A DNA stretch of 58,147 nt from Anaerolinea sp. (GCA_013822275.1 PNKC01000012.1:1-58147); one strand, 5' to 3'; shown: positions 6,852 through 16,222, counted from the stretch's first letter. Program-made: numbers and translations. Notes: generated by a model from the letters alone, not told the origin.

Positions 6852-8198
6852 GTGGACTACACCGAAGCCCTCGACTACCTCATGTCCTTCACCGACATGG
6901 AACGCGGCTACGTCGCCCAGTCTTCGGCGAACCCCACGATGTCGCTCGCCTCGGTGCGTTCGCTGCTGTCGCGCCTCAACGACCCCCACCTTGGCCGGGG
7001 CACAGTCCACGTAACCGGCTCCAAGGGCAAGGGCAGCACTGCCCACATGATCGCCGGCATCCTTCGCCGCAACGACGAAGAAGTCGCCCTCTTCACCAGC
7101 CCCCACCTCCATTCGTTCACCGAGCGCATCGCGATCAACGGCGACGCCATCTCCCCCGAGGAGTTCGCGGCGGGACTCGAAGGCATCCGGCCGGCAATCG
7201 AAGCCGAGCGCCAGAGCTTCCACGGCAGCGCCAGCACCTTCGGCGTCCTCACGGCCTTGTTCTTCTGGCTCACGCGGGCCCAGGTGAAGCACATCGATTG
7301 GCAGGTGGTCGAAGTCGGCCTCGGCGGGACGTTCGACGCCACCAACGTCTTTGACGCGCCGGACGTCGTGGTCATCACCCCCATCTCCCTCGAACACACC
7401 CAGATCCTGGGCGAAACCACCGAAGCCATCGCCCGCGACAAGGCGGGCATCATCAAGGCCGGCGCCACCTGTGTCCTCGCCCCCCAGCAGGACCCCCGCG
7501 TGGTGGAAGTCGTCCGCGAACGCTGCGACGATGTTGGCGCGAAGCTGGTCGAAGTCGCCGCCCTGTACGAGACCGAGCCCCTGGAGCGCTTCCCCTTCGG
7601 CCAATCGTTCCTCCTCCACGGCCCCATGGGCACGCGCGAGATGCGGACGCCCATGCTCGGCAAGCACCAGTTGACGAATGCCGCGACCGCCGTCGCCGTC
7701 GCCGAAGCCCTTCGCGCCCGCGGCCATGCCATCTCCGAAGCGGCCGTGATCGACGGCATCGCCCATACCCGCCTGCCGGGCCGGCTCGAGGTCATGGGCC
7801 AGAAGCCGCTCATCGTCGCCGACGGCGCCCACAACGGCGATAGCGCCGAAGCCCTCGCCCACGCCCTCAAGGAATACTTCACCTGGCGGCGCCTCTTCCT
7901 CGTCATCGGCGTCACCAAAGACAAGGACGTGCGCGCCATGGGCTTCAAGCTGGCGCGCCTTGCCGAACTCATCGTCTGCTGCGGATTCCGCAACCCGCGT
8001 TCTCGCGACCCGTACGAAATCGTCCAGGAGATCGGCTTCCTCGGCCCGGCCGCCGTCGCCGAACCGACCGTCGCCGAAGCCCTCGAGACCGCCCTCTCCC
8101 ACGCCGAACCGGACGACATCGTCTGCGTCACCGGCTCCCTCTACGTCGTCGCCGAAGCGCGCGAACAGATCCTCGGCGAAAGTGTGCTGCGGCCGTAG
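6852..8198 (+). CDS. folC: folylpolyglutamate synthase / dihydrofolate synthase
   Basis: FolC, a Mur-ligase-family ATP-dependent enzyme, joins glutamate to dihydropteroate or to folate in the cytoplasm. The 448-residue protein begins YTEALDYL and has the P-loop TGSKGKGST near residue 58. The Mur central motif lies around VEVGLGGTFDATN, and the C-terminal domain has GRLEVMGQKPLIVADGAHN. The length is typical. The GTG at 6852 is chosen because TAGAAT sits 6 nt upstream and the protein aligns from residue 1. It is a single-gene unit; whether it has one or both FolC activities cannot be told. Confidence 0.93.
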   Translation: MDYTEALDYLMSFTDMERGYVAQSSANPTMSLASVRSLLSRLNDPHLGRGTVHVTGSKGKGSTAHMIAGILRRNDEEVALFTSPHLHSFTERIAINGDAISPEEFAAGLEGIRPAIEAERQSFHGSASTFGVLTALFFWLTRAQVKHIDWQVVEVGLGGTFDATNVFDAPDVVVITPISLEHTQILGETTEAIARDKAGIIKAGATCVLAPQQDPRVVEVVRERCDDVGAKLVEVAALYETEPLERFPFGQSFLLHGPMGTREMRTPMLGKHQLTNAATAVAVAEALRARGHAISEAAVIDGIAHTRLPGRLEVMGQKPLIVADGAHNGDSAEALAHALKEYFTWRRLFLVIGVTKDKDVRAMGFKLARLAELIVCCGFRNPRSRDPYEIVQEIGFLGPAAVAEPTVAEALETALSHAEPDDIVCVTGSLYVVAEAREQILGESVLRP

Positions 8199-8231
8199 CG
8201 CCCCCGACGGCGCCCGGAGGCCGTGTTTCTG

Positions 8232-8260
8232 TTGACAGTCTGCCGGCGCGTCCCGAAGAT
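8232..8260 (+). promoter_or_regulatory. sigma-70-type promoter of the peptide ABC operon
   Basis: A perfect TTGACA (8232-8237) is followed after 17 bp by GAAGAT (8255-8260), a weak -10. It is one of few clear -35 boxes in the window. The downstream gene has a normal AAGGGGA ribosome site. Confidence 0.5.
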
Positions 8261-8326
8261 CCTCTGGGGCGGCGCGCCCGTCGGCGATAGCCAGGTTTCG
8301 GCGCGCGCCAAGAAGGGGACTTTCGG

Positions 8327-10045
8327 ATGGCCAGCTACTGGGATCGATATTGGCAGGCTCGGACGAGCCGGCGGCGGCTGCTCGGGACAACAGGCTTCGC
8401 AGCCACCGGCCTGGCCGGGTTGGCGCTCGTTGGCTGCGGCGACGATGACGATGGCGGCGACAGCGGCGGCGGCGGTAACACCTCGCTGACCCCCATCGCC
8501 CCAACTCAGGATGCGAGCGCTCCGCAGAAGGGCGGTACGCTTCGCTCGCTCACAAACATCGGCTCAATCATCGACCCTCACAGGACGAACACACCCGCCG
8601 AGTCGCTGGCGATCTGGGGGCGCGTGGGCAACACGCTGATGCGTTTCAGCACGAAGGAACCGGGCCTCACGGAGGGTGACCTCGCCGCCGGCAACCCGGA
8701 GGTGCCGGGTGACGGCCTGACCGTTACCTTCAAGCTTCGCCCCGAAGCAAAGTGGCAGAACCGTGCTCCGGTGAACGGTCGCGCCGTCACGGCAGAGGAC
8801 GTGAAGCTGAGCTTCGAACGAATAAAGGACCCGGCGATCACCTCGCCGCGCGCGGGCCAGTTCGGAAACGTGCTGTCGATTACCGCGATCGACGCCCAAA
8901 CGGTGCAGTTCAAGCTGAAAGCGCCTCAGGCCGACCTCTTCGCCGTAATGTCGGACCAATACAACTTCGTCATCCCGAAGGAGGTCGCCGTCCGCGGACT
9001 GGACGCGATCAAGACGGCGGCCGACGTGATTGGCTCCGGCCCGTATGAACTCGATTCCTTTGTCGCCGCGCAGAAGTTCGTTCTCAAGCGCCGCGCGGAC
9101 GGCTATTGGCGCCCGAATACGTCATGGCTTGACGCCTTCGAGTACACCCATCAGACGGACAACCAGCAGGTCGCGAACGCGCTGCGGGCGGGCCAGGCCG
9201 ACGTTGGCGGACTCCCCGTGGACCTCGTCAAGACGTTCGAGGGAGACAAGGCTTTCACGATCACCAAGGCGGCCACGCCCACCCGCGAATGCCTCCTGAT
9301 CAACCACAACAAAGATCGCTACAAGGACCCGAAGGTGCGCCTGGCGCTTTCGCGGGCGATCAACCGGGCCCAGGTCTACGAGACGGTGTTTGGCGGCGGC
9401 GGCGTGGTCGGCGGGCCGATGACGCCGGCGGCCCCGTTCTGGGCGCTCCCGGAGGCCGAGCTCAAAAAGCTCCCCGGCTACGGCGACCGGGCGACGGAAA
9501 TCAGAGAAGCGAAGGCCTTGCTCAGCGCCGCCGGTTTCCCGAACGGCTTCGAAGAGACAGTGCTGACAGTGACCGCCTTCGACACGGAGAAGGTCCACGA
9601 GGTCGTGGTGTCCAACCTCCGTGACGTTGGCATCACCGTCAAAACGGAGAACGTGGGTACGGACTTTGCCGCGAACTTCCTCCCGCGCGAAGTGAAGCGT
9701 GAGTACAACCTCGCCACGACCCTATTCCTGTCAGGCGGGTACCCGGACGCGCAGCTCCTTCTGTACCACCACAGTAACGTGAAGGAGATTGGCACGCGTA
9801 ACTACGGCGACTTCGCGTCGCCGGAACTGGACAAGAAGCTCGAAAAGCAGGCCACGATCTACGACGCAAAGCAGCGGCAGTTGCTCGTGTACGAGATTCA
9901 GAAGGACCTGATAAACGGGCCCGGCCCGGTGTGGATGGGATCGCGTGCCGTGTTCGGCGTGTGGAGCGCCAAAGTCCGGAATGTGGTCGCCTACCCCTTT
10001 GCCTCGGCGTTCTACGAGGCCGAAAACGTCTGGATCAAGTCCTGA
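8327..10045 (+). CDS. peptide/nickel-type ABC transporter substrate-binding protein
   Basis: This is a 572-residue extracytoplasmic solute-binding protein of family 5 (DppA/OppA-like). The N-terminus has SRRRLLGTTG (twin-arginine-like), a hydrophobic stretch and the lipobox LVGC near residue 38. An Asp/Gly linker follows, so it is a membrane-anchored lipoprotein. The mature part has the family pattern GGTLRSL...IDPH and LRPEAKWQNRAPVNGRAVTAEDV. It probably delivers oligopeptides or similar ligands to the two permeases encoded next. The ATG at 8327 follows AAGGGGA with 8-nt spacing. The two ABC ATPases usual for this importer are not in the window. Confidence 0.93.
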   Translation: MASYWDRYWQARTSRRRLLGTTGFAATGLAGLALVGCGDDDDGGDSGGGGNTSLTPIAPTQDASAPQKGGTLRSLTNIGSIIDPHRTNTPAESLAIWGRVGNTLMRFSTKEPGLTEGDLAAGNPEVPGDGLTVTFKLRPEAKWQNRAPVNGRAVTAEDVKLSFERIKDPAITSPRAGQFGNVLSITAIDAQTVQFKLKAPQADLFAVMSDQYNFVIPKEVAVRGLDAIKTAADVIGSGPYELDSFVAAQKFVLKRRADGYWRPNTSWLDAFEYTHQTDNQQVANALRAGQADVGGLPVDLVKTFEGDKAFTITKAATPTRECLLINHNKDRYKDPKVRLALSRAINRAQVYETVFGGGGVVGGPMTPAAPFWALPEAELKKLPGYGDRATEIREAKALLSAAGFPNGFEETVLTVTAFDTEKVHEVVVSNLRDVGITVKTENVGTDFAANFLPREVKREYNLATTLFLSGGYPDAQLLLYHHSNVKEIGTRNYGDFASPELDKKLEKQATIYDAKQRQLLVYEIQKDLINGPGPVWMGSRAVFGVWSAKVRNVVAYPFASAFYEAENVWIKS

Positions 10046-10118
10046 GTGCGACGTTGACGCCGCAAGACGCGGGCTCGGGACTTCCGACCGCGTCTTGTCT
10101 GCTCGGTGAGGGCCCGTA

Positions 10119-11066
10119 ATGCCACAGTTCGTGCTACGCCGGTTGGTGCTTTCGCTGCCGACTCTCGTGATCGTTTCCTTCCTGATCTTCGGGATGGTGC
10201 GGATCAACCCGGACTCGATCGTGGCTGCCAGGCTCGGTGAAGGGTACACGGAGGACCAGGCGGCCCGAATACGGGACCAGTACGGGCTCGACGAACCGGT
10301 GGTTACCGAGTACGCCCGGTGGGTCGGGAACATCCTGCGCGGAGACTGGGGGGAGAGCGCCTACACCTTCGAACCAGTCCTCAAAGAGATGGGCCCGAAG
10401 ATCGCTGTGACGCTGGAGCTGGCTCTGTTCGCGATCGTTTTCGCAGTGATCATCGGGCTGCCCGTTGGCGTGTTTTCCGCCATGCGCCAGGACCAGTGGC
10501 CAGATTACGTGCTCCGTACAAACGCCATCCTCGGCCTCTCCGTCCCCGGGTTCTACGTGGCCACGGTTGTGCTCGCGATCCTCGCCAACCAGTTCTCCTG
10601 GATCCCGGACATCCGCTACCACTCCTTTCTCGATGACCCGCTTGGCAACCTGAAGCAGATGTGGCTGCCCGCGCTGATCCTCTCGCTCGGGACTGCAGCT
10701 TCGGTGATGCGCTACTCCCGCACGATGATGCTTGAGGTACTGCGCCAGGATTACATCCGCACCGCATGGGCGAAGGGACTCAGCGAGAGGGTGGTCATCT
10801 TCCGGCACGCCCTCAAGAACGCCATGCTGCCCGTCGTCACGATCCTCGGCTTGACCATGGCCGCGCTCGTAGGCGGCACGGTCATCTTCGAAACCCTCTT
10901 CGGCCTCCCCGGCCTGGGACGGCACCTGACCGGCGCGGTCCAGCGCAAGGACTTCGTCGTCATCCAGGGGGTAACTCTCTTCTTTGCCGTCGCTGTTGTC
11001 GTCATCAACCTCATCGTGGACATCAGCTACACGGTTCTTGACCCGCGCTCGAGGCCGCAAAGATGA
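10119..11066 (+). CDS. ABC transporter permease, DppB/OppB type
   Basis: This is a 315-residue inner-membrane permease with six predicted membrane segments. It begins VLRRLVLSLPTLVIVSFLIF, the hallmark first helix of DppB-type proteins. The coupling-loop motif (RTAWAKGLSERVVIFRHALKN, near residues 210-235) contacts the ATPases. It lies 73 nt behind the binding protein and overlaps the next permease by 4 nt, so the three form one operon. Confidence 0.93.
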   Translation: MPQFVLRRLVLSLPTLVIVSFLIFGMVRINPDSIVAARLGEGYTEDQAARIRDQYGLDEPVVTEYARWVGNILRGDWGESAYTFEPVLKEMGPKIAVTLELALFAIVFAVIIGLPVGVFSAMRQDQWPDYVLRTNAILGLSVPGFYVATVVLAILANQFSWIPDIRYHSFLDDPLGNLKQMWLPALILSLGTAASVMRYSRTMMLEVLRQDYIRTAWAKGLSERVVIFRHALKNAMLPVVTILGLTMAALVGGTVIFETLFGLPGLGRHLTGAVQRKDFVVIQGVTLFFAVAVVVINLIVDISYTVLDPRSRPQR

Positions 11067-12115
11067 GCCAGACGGAGGCAACGGTGGTCCCATTCGGCGC
11101 CCCGAAGGCCCTGACGTCCGGGCCGCTGTCCCGCGCGGTGAGCTTCATAGCGTTGCTCGCACGCCGCAAACCGATGGGTTTCGCCGGACTCCTGTTCATC
11201 GTGCTCATGGTCCTTGTCGCCGCCTTTCCGCGCGTGATAGCCACACACGATAACCCCGGCGCTACCAGCGTCGCCCCTCGCTTCCAGAGCTACTGCCTCG
11301 GCCCCAGGGACACGTTCCTCTGTCCCACCGTCGTCGAGCGGTCCGCCCTTACGGGCGACCGGACTGTGCCGGGTTCGCTCAAGCAGCCTTTCGGCACCGA
11401 CAGCGTGGGACACGATAACTACAGCCGGATTGTGTTCGGCGCGCGCTGGGCGCTGTACGTGGGGGTCGGCGCGGTCCTTATCAGCACCACAATCGCCCTC
11501 GTGGTCGGCCTCACGAGCGGCTACTTCCTGGGCAAGTACGACGCGGCGGTCCAGCGCGTGGTCGATGCGGTCATGGCGCTTCCCACCCTTGTTGTGCTCC
11601 TGGCGCTGCCAGCCATGATCGGCAAGGCGGACCTGGACGGCCCCCTTCCTTTCGACGAGCCGTCGGTGACCTTCTTCAAGCTCGTTGTGATCCTTGGCAT
11701 CCTCGGCGGAGCGGGTGGTTCGCGCGTCATCCGCGCTTCCGTGATCTCCGTGCGTTCCGCCCAGTACCTGGACGCCGCCCGCACGATTGGCGCCACCGAC
11801 GGCCGCATCATGCTGCGCCACGTATTGCCAAACATCTTTGGCGCGCTCATGGTCCAGGCCACAATCAGCCTTGGTGGCCTCATCCTCGCCGAGGCGGCGC
11901 TCAGCTTCCTCGGCTTCGGTGTGGTGGACCCGAACAAGCCGACGTGGGGCCAGATGTTGAACCGTGCCCAGCAGGTCGCGAGCGTGCATCCCTGGCAGGC
12001 GATCTGGCCGGGACTCTTCATCGCCCTCGCCGTATTCAGCTTTAACATGCTCGGGGACGCCCTGCGCGACCTCCTGGATCCCCGCCTGCGGGGCGCCCGC
12101 GGGGGCTTCGGCTAA
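11063..12115 (+). CDS. ABC transporter permease, DppC/OppC type
   Basis: This 350-residue partner permease starts with ATGA overlapping the DppB-type stop. It has an N-terminal tail of about 40 residues, a first membrane helix (FAGLLFIVLMVLVAAF) and an extracytoplasmic insert with two Cys (YCLGPRDTFLCP). The DppC core carries the FGTDSVGHDNYSRIVFGARW signature and the coupling loop YLDAARTIGATDGRIMLRHVLPN. No ATPase gene follows; the next 460 bp are non-coding. The transporter therefore must borrow ATPases from elsewhere. Confidence 0.92.
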   Translation: MSQTEATVVPFGAPKALTSGPLSRAVSFIALLARRKPMGFAGLLFIVLMVLVAAFPRVIATHDNPGATSVAPRFQSYCLGPRDTFLCPTVVERSALTGDRTVPGSLKQPFGTDSVGHDNYSRIVFGARWALYVGVGAVLISTTIALVVGLTSGYFLGKYDAAVQRVVDAVMALPTLVVLLALPAMIGKADLDGPLPFDEPSVTFFKLVVILGILGGAGGSRVIRASVISVRSAQYLDAARTIGATDGRIMLRHVLPNIFGALMVQATISLGGLILAEAALSFLGFGVVDPNKPTWGQMLNRAQQVASVHPWQAIWPGLFIALAVFSFNMLGDALRDLLDPRLRGARGGFG

Positions 12116-12236
12116 CAGCTGGGGCGGCATCGCGAGCATGGTCAAGGATCGCTGACCGGCCACGGCACGTGTGGCGCGGGCGAGGCATGAGGCCTGAGAC
12201 CGGAGTCGCCCCCGGGGATGAGGGCGAACGCGCTAA

Positions 12237-12254
12237 GTCCTTCCGGGGAAGGAC
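12237..12254. repeat. 18-bp GTCCTTCC...GGAAGGAC near-palindrome, copy 1
   Basis: GTCCTTCCGGGGAAGGAC is nearly identical to the palindrome in the thrC leader at 55822-55839. There is no T-tract, so it is not a simple terminator. Confidence 0.6.
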
Positions 12255-12387
12255 CATTAACGCAAAATCAAAACCGATCCGGCGCCTGGAAGCCATCTCC
12301 GGGCGACCCTTGCGAGGCGCGGCACTGCACCGCTTGCTTTCGCGCGCGGTACGGACACGCGTGATCTACGCTCGTGCTCCGTGCTCC

Positions 12388-12482
12388 GCTCTTTGCTCTT
12401 TGCTCTTTGCTCTTTGCTCTCTGCTCTCTGCTCTCTGCTCTCTGCTCTCTGCTCTTTGCTCTCTGCTCTTTGCTCTTTGCTC
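12388..12482. repeat. heptamer tandem array (GCTCTTT/GCTCTCT), about 13.5 units
   Basis: Uninterrupted 7-bp units GCTCTTT and GCTCTCT run for 95 bp. The array ends just before a TACGGT hexamer and the rpsU region. Confidence 0.95.
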
Positions 12483-12578
12483 GCCGCTCGTGCTACGGTG
12501 AACCTCCTGCGCTCCCGCATGGGAAAAATTCGGGGCCTGTTGGCCTCCTCGCACAGAAGGCGGGGTGATCCCCTCTCA

Positions 12579-12794
12579 TTGGCAGAAGTCATTGTCGGCG
12601 ATAACGAGTCGTTCGAAGGCGCCCTGAAGCGCTTCAACAAGCGCGTCCAGCAGGATGGCATCCTTGCGGAAGCCCGCCGCCGCGAGCACTACGAAAAGCC
12701 GAGCGTGAAGCGCAAGAAGAAAGAGGCCGCCCGCCTCCGCAAGCTCCGCAAGAAGCAGCTTCGGAGCGAAGCACGAGCCCTCACCCGGCGCTAA
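12579..12794 (+). CDS. rpsU: 30S ribosomal protein S21
   Basis: S21 is a small basic protein of the 30S subunit needed for initiation. From the TTG at 12579 it reads [23 protein letters not shown] and ends in a Lys/Arg-rich tail, 71 residues in all, the normal size. The TTG is chosen because GGTGATC, an extended match to the 16S 3' end, lies 8 nt upstream and the protein then starts like other S21 proteins. An in-frame ATG at 12519 would add 20 unlikely residues. A strong terminator follows 23 nt after the stop. Confidence 0.9.
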   Translation: MAEVIVGDNESFEGALKRFNKRVQQDGILAEARRREHYEKPSVKRKKKEAARLRKLRKKQLRSEARALTRR

Positions 12795-12816
12795 CCGGGA
12801 ATCACACCAAGACGTG

Positions 12817-12847
12817 CAGGCCCGGGCTTCCCGGGCCTGTCCGTTTT
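12817..12847 (+). terminator. rho-independent terminator after rpsU
   Basis: A perfect 10-bp stem CAGGCCCGGG/CCCGGGCCTG with loop CTT is followed by TCCGTTTT. Confidence 0.9.
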
Positions 12848-12871
12848 CCACCCCTTACCGAGGTCTCATTC

Positions 12872-13321
12872 ATGGGCAGATTGCAAGACCAGATCCAGGC
12901 AGACCTTGCCGATGCGATGCGTGCGAAGGACGAAGTCCGCAAGAGCAGCATCCGCATGCTCATTGCCGCCCTCAAGAACGCCCAGATCGAAGCGCGCAAG
13001 GAGCTGGATGACGCCGCTGTCCTCGCCGTGGTCCAGAAGCAGGTAAAGCAGCGCCGCGAGAGCATCATCGAGTTCAGGAAGGGCAACCGCGAAGACCTCG
13101 CCCGGCAGGAGGAGGCCGAGATCGCCGTCCTCGGTGAGTACCTTCCCGCGCAGGCATCGCGCGAGGAGATCGTTGAGGCCGCCCGGAAGGTGATCGCCGA
13201 AACCGGCGCCTCCGGGCCCAGGGACATGGGCAAGGTGATGCCCCCACTCTCCAAACAGTTCGGCGCGAGCGCTGACGGGCGGACGATCAGCGAAGTGGTG
13301 AAGGAACTGCTGGGCCCCTGA
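12872..13321 (+). CDS. GatB/YqeY domain-containing protein
   Basis: This 149-residue YqeY-like protein is related to the tail domain of the GatB tRNA-dependent amidotransferase subunit. It starts LQDQIQADLADAMRAKDEVRKSSIRML, has the middle IEFRKGNREDLA, and ends with GKVMPPLSKQFG...ADGRTISEVV, all family landmarks. The role may be in tRNA metabolism but is unproven. The gene commonly sits beside rpsU, as it does here. Its stop overlaps the ATG of the HAD gene (TGATG), so the two are coupled. Confidence 0.92.
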   Translation: MGRLQDQIQADLADAMRAKDEVRKSSIRMLIAALKNAQIEARKELDDAAVLAVVQKQVKQRRESIIEFRKGNREDLARQEEAEIAVLGEYLPAQASREEIVEAARKVIAETGASGPRDMGKVMPPLSKQFGASADGRTISEVVKELLGP

Positions 13322-14031
13322 TGGCCGTCCGCGCCGTCCTCTTCGATTGGGATGGCACGCTCGTGCGGAGCGATTCGTTCGTCCTGGGCGCGCCGGCCGC
13401 CGCCGTGGCCCACTACGCCCGGCAAAGGCTCCACCTGGCCCTTCGGAGCGAAGACTTCGAGCGCGCCTTCCGGGCGGTGCTGCCGTCCTATGAAGCTGGC
13501 AGGACCGGGACTTCTCCCCATATCGACGCCCTCATTGGCGCTGCCTTCACCTGGCTCGGCTGGACCGTGGGCGCGAACGATGTCGATGCCTGCGGGCGCC
13601 TCTTCTTCCGTGAAGCGACCGCCCGCCTGGATGTGTACGACGATGCCCGTGCCCTCCTCGCCTCGCTCAAGTTCCGGGGTTACCGGATGGGAGTCGTCAC
13701 CAACGCGATCTTTCCCGGGCGCCTCTTCGGGCCCCTTGTCAACGAACTGGGCCTGGCGGGCTACCTCGAGGCAATCGTCTCGTCCGCCGACGTCGGCCTG
13801 GCCAAGCCGAACCCCGCCATCTTCCACCGCGCCCTCCAGACGATGGGCCTCGACCCGCAGGAGACCCTCTTCGTCGGCGACCGCGTTGAGACGGACATCA
13901 TTGGCGCGCGGGCGGCCGGGCTGCGGGCGGTCTTAATCCAGCGCACGGCGCGGGCGCGCGACGCCTCTGGCTACCTCGTTATCGAACGGCTCTCGGCGCT
14001 GAACGACCTGCTGGGCGAAAACCCGGTCTGA
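13321..14031 (+). CDS. HAD-family hydrolase
   Basis: This is a 236-residue haloacid-dehalogenase-superfamily phosphatase. Motif I is FDWDGTLV (nucleophile Asp near residue 9), motif II VVTNA, motif III lies around VGLAKPNPAIF, and motif IV is FVGDRVETDI. The helical cap at residues 20-90 makes it a type C1 (phosphoglycolate phosphatase-like) enzyme. The substrate is unknown. The start overlaps the yqeY-like stop, which indicates co-translation. Confidence 0.88.
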   Translation: MAVRAVLFDWDGTLVRSDSFVLGAPAAAVAHYARQRLHLALRSEDFERAFRAVLPSYEAGRTGTSPHIDALIGAAFTWLGWTVGANDVDACGRLFFREATARLDVYDDARALLASLKFRGYRMGVVTNAIFPGRLFGPLVNELGLAGYLEAIVSSADVGLAKPNPAIFHRALQTMGLDPQETLFVGDRVETDIIGARAAGLRAVLIQRTARARDASGYLVIERLSALNDLLGENPV

Positions 14032-14062
14032 TGCCCGCCGGTAATCTTGCCCCGTAGTTCGG

Positions 14063-14068
14063 TATCAT
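14063..14068 (+). promoter_or_regulatory. -10 hexamer for the 7TM-HD gene
   Basis: TATCAT ends 9 nt before the ATG at 14078. No Shine-Dalgarno is present. Confidence 0.5.
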
Positions 14069-14077
14069 CTGGGATCC

Positions 14078-16219
14078 ATGTTGCGTCGCCGCCCGCCCCC
14101 AACCGTCTCGCGCAAGGCCGCGGCCGCCTTCGGGCTCGCCGTCGCGGCCGCGGCCGGCCTGCTGGTCGTGCCTCTGCTTTCGTTCAACCGGGGCATCAGC
14201 GAAGGCGACATTGCCACGCGCACGCTGGAGGCGGCCCGCGATGAGACGTTCGAATCGGAAGGCCTGACGGAGGTAGCCCGCGCCCAGGCGGCGGAGGACG
14301 TCGCCGAAGTTGCCCTCCCGCTTGACCCTGCCAAACGGCAGCAGCAGGTCGATCGCCTTAGCAGCTACCTGGACCAGGTTGAAGTGGTCATCCTGCGGGC
14401 CGATTCCAAGCAGACCAAGCTGGAGCAGGTGACGCAGATCGCAACGCCCGCACCGATGACCAACGAAGGCCGGCTCGCGCTCATCGAAATGGACCGCGCG
14501 GCACTTGAAGCCTTCGCCCAGCGCGCCGTCCGCGCGATCACGGAGATTCACAACCGCCCGCTCACCCAGGAGGCGATCGCCGCCCGCATCGACGAGTATC
14601 TCGCCGCTCCCGCCTCCAATGTCACACCAGCGGACCGTTCGGTGCTCGGGGCCGTGCTCCGGGCCTTCGTTACGCCAACGTTCCAGGTCGATACCGCGGC
14701 CACCCAGGCGAAGCGCGACGAAGCGCGCGCCAACGTCTCACCCGTGGTCGTTACCTACACGCGCGGCCAGGTGATTGTGAACGAGGGCCAGCGGATCAAG
14801 GCAGAGGATATCGAAGCCCTCAAAGCCACGGGCGTCATTGATGAAGTGCTCGACCCATACGCTATCGCCGGGGGGGCTCTTGCCGCGGCCGCTTTCGGCT
14901 CGCTGTTCGCTGTCTACACCTACCTGCTCCAGCCTTTCCAGGCGCCCCATCGGCGCCGGATGCTCCTTGTCGCCGTGTGCATGATCACGGTCCTCGCCGC
15001 GGCACGCGTGGGCCTTCCCCTTGTCACGCCGGACACTGCCCAGCACTACTTCGCCTTCGCCCTCCCGGTCGCGGCTGCGGCGATCGTCGCCGCGGCCTTC
15101 GCGGATGTCAGCTTTGCCGCGCTGGTGGCGGTGGCCACGGGCCTCTTCGCGGCACTTGTCGGCGCCACGGAACCGCAGCTCGCCGGCTCGTCGTTTGTCG
15201 GCTCACTGGAAGCGCTGGAACTGGCCATGGCCTACGTCGCGGGCGGCCTCGCCGGGGCGGCCACCATCCAGCGGGCCGAACGGATCGGCCGCTACGCCCT
15301 CGCCGCTATCGCCGTAACGCTTGCCACCGGCGTTGTCATGCTCATCTTTTGGCTCGTCGGCACTCCCCGTTCCAACGAAGCCCTTGCCTGGATTGGCCTG
15401 GCGTCCGCGCTCAACGGTGCGGGCTCGGCGGTACTCGCCCTGGGCGGCTTCGTCCTCCTCTCCCTGGCCTTCGGCGTGACCACGCGCCTTCAACTCATGG
15501 AGCTCGCCCAGGCCGACCATCCCCTTCTGCGAAGGCTCCAGGACGAAGCACCCGGCACCTATCACCACAGCGTGCTGGTTGGCGCCCTTGCTGAGCGCGC
15601 GGCGGCGCGGATTGGCGCGGACTCACTTGTCGTCCGCGTTGGCGCCTACTACCACGACATCGGCAAGCTTGCCCAGCCCGGCTACTACATCGAAAACATG
15701 CTGGAAGGCGAACCGAGCCCGCACGAGATGATGGAAGCGGCGATGAGCGCCGCCATCATCCGCGACCACGTGGCGAACGGGCTGGAGGTCGCGCGCAGAT
15801 ATCGAATCCCCCAAATGGTCCGCGATTTCATCCCGGAGCACCACGGCACGCGGCTGGTTACCTTCTTCTACCGCAAGGCTTCGGATAACGGCGCCAGGCC
15901 CGATGCCGAGGCGTTCCGCTATTCCGGGCCCCGCCCCCAGACCAAGGAAACCGCGCTCGTCATGCTCGCGGATTCCTGCGAGGCCGTGGCCCGCGCGAGC
16001 CAGACGGAAACCCGCGCGGTGCTCGACGAACTGATCGACAGCGTCTTCGCCGAACGTCTGGCTGAAGGTCAGCTGGATGAGTGCGACATCACCATGCACG
16101 AACTCCAGGAAGTCGCGGCGTCGTTCAAAGCAACCCTGCGCGCCGTTTATCACCCGCGAGTGCAGTACCCCGACCCGACGCCGGAAGAGATAGCGGGCAT
16201 GGCCCGCGCGGAAGCGTGA
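14078..16219 (+). CDS. PgpH-type 7TM-HD phosphohydrolase (c-di-AMP phosphodiesterase family)
   Basis: This 713-residue membrane enzyme has three parts. An N-terminal helix is followed by an extracytoplasmic 7TMR-HDED domain (about residues 30-265). Seven membrane helices follow (about 270-470). The cytoplasmic HD domain has HHSVLVGALAE and YYHDIGKLAQPGYYIEN as its metal site. Characterised relatives (PgpH) degrade the second messenger c-di-AMP. This makes c-di-AMP signalling likely in this organism, though no cyclase gene is visible here. The usual neighbours phoH and ybeY are absent. Confidence 0.9.
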   Translation: MLRRRPPPTVSRKAAAAFGLAVAAAAGLLVVPLLSFNRGISEGDIATRTLEAARDETFESEGLTEVARAQAAEDVAEVALPLDPAKRQQQVDRLSSYLDQVEVVILRADSKQTKLEQVTQIATPAPMTNEGRLALIEMDRAALEAFAQRAVRAITEIHNRPLTQEAIAARIDEYLAAPASNVTPADRSVLGAVLRAFVTPTFQVDTAATQAKRDEARANVSPVVVTYTRGQVIVNEGQRIKAEDIEALKATGVIDEVLDPYAIAGGALAAAAFGSLFAVYTYLLQPFQAPHRRRMLLVAVCMITVLAAARVGLPLVTPDTAQHYFAFALPVAAAAIVAAAFADVSFAALVAVATGLFAALVGATEPQLAGSSFVGSLEALELAMAYVAGGLAGAATIQRAERIGRYALAAIAVTLATGVVMLIFWLVGTPRSNEALAWIGLASALNGAGSAVLALGGFVLLSLAFGVTTRLQLMELAQADHPLLRRLQDEAPGTYHHSVLVGALAERAAARIGADSLVVRVGAYYHDIGKLAQPGYYIENMLEGEPSPHEMMEAAMSAAIIRDHVANGLEVARRYRIPQMVRDFIPEHHGTRLVTFFYRKASDNGARPDAEAFRYSGPRPQTKETALVMLADSCEAVARASQTETRAVLDELIDSVFAERLAEGQLDECDITMHELQEVAASFKATLRAVYHPRVQYPDPTPEEIAGMARAEA

Positions 16220-16222
16220 GAC

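Larger units (their letters stand above)
12116..12578 (+). other. 463-bp intergenic region upstream of rpsU
   Basis: I see no gene here. It holds a GTCCTTCCGGGGAAGGAC near-palindrome (12237-12254), an A-rich spot (GCAAAATCAAAACC), a TACGCT -10-like hexamer (12367-12372) and the largest heptamer array of the window. The short open frames across the array encode only Leu/Cys/Ser repeats and are not genes. Confidence 0.7.

Noticed and set aside
6285-8504. 739-residue open frame antisense to folC
   Set aside because: It is a shadow of folC caused by high GC at third positions: no start signal, Gly/Ala/Arg/Asp-rich composition, and folC has clear family motifs.
12388-12482. possible CRISPR array
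   Set aside because: The unit is 7 bp with no spacers and no cas genes nearby.
12169-12568. short open frames of Leu-Cys-Ser-Leu repeats
   Set aside because: They are translations of the heptamer array and have no other content.
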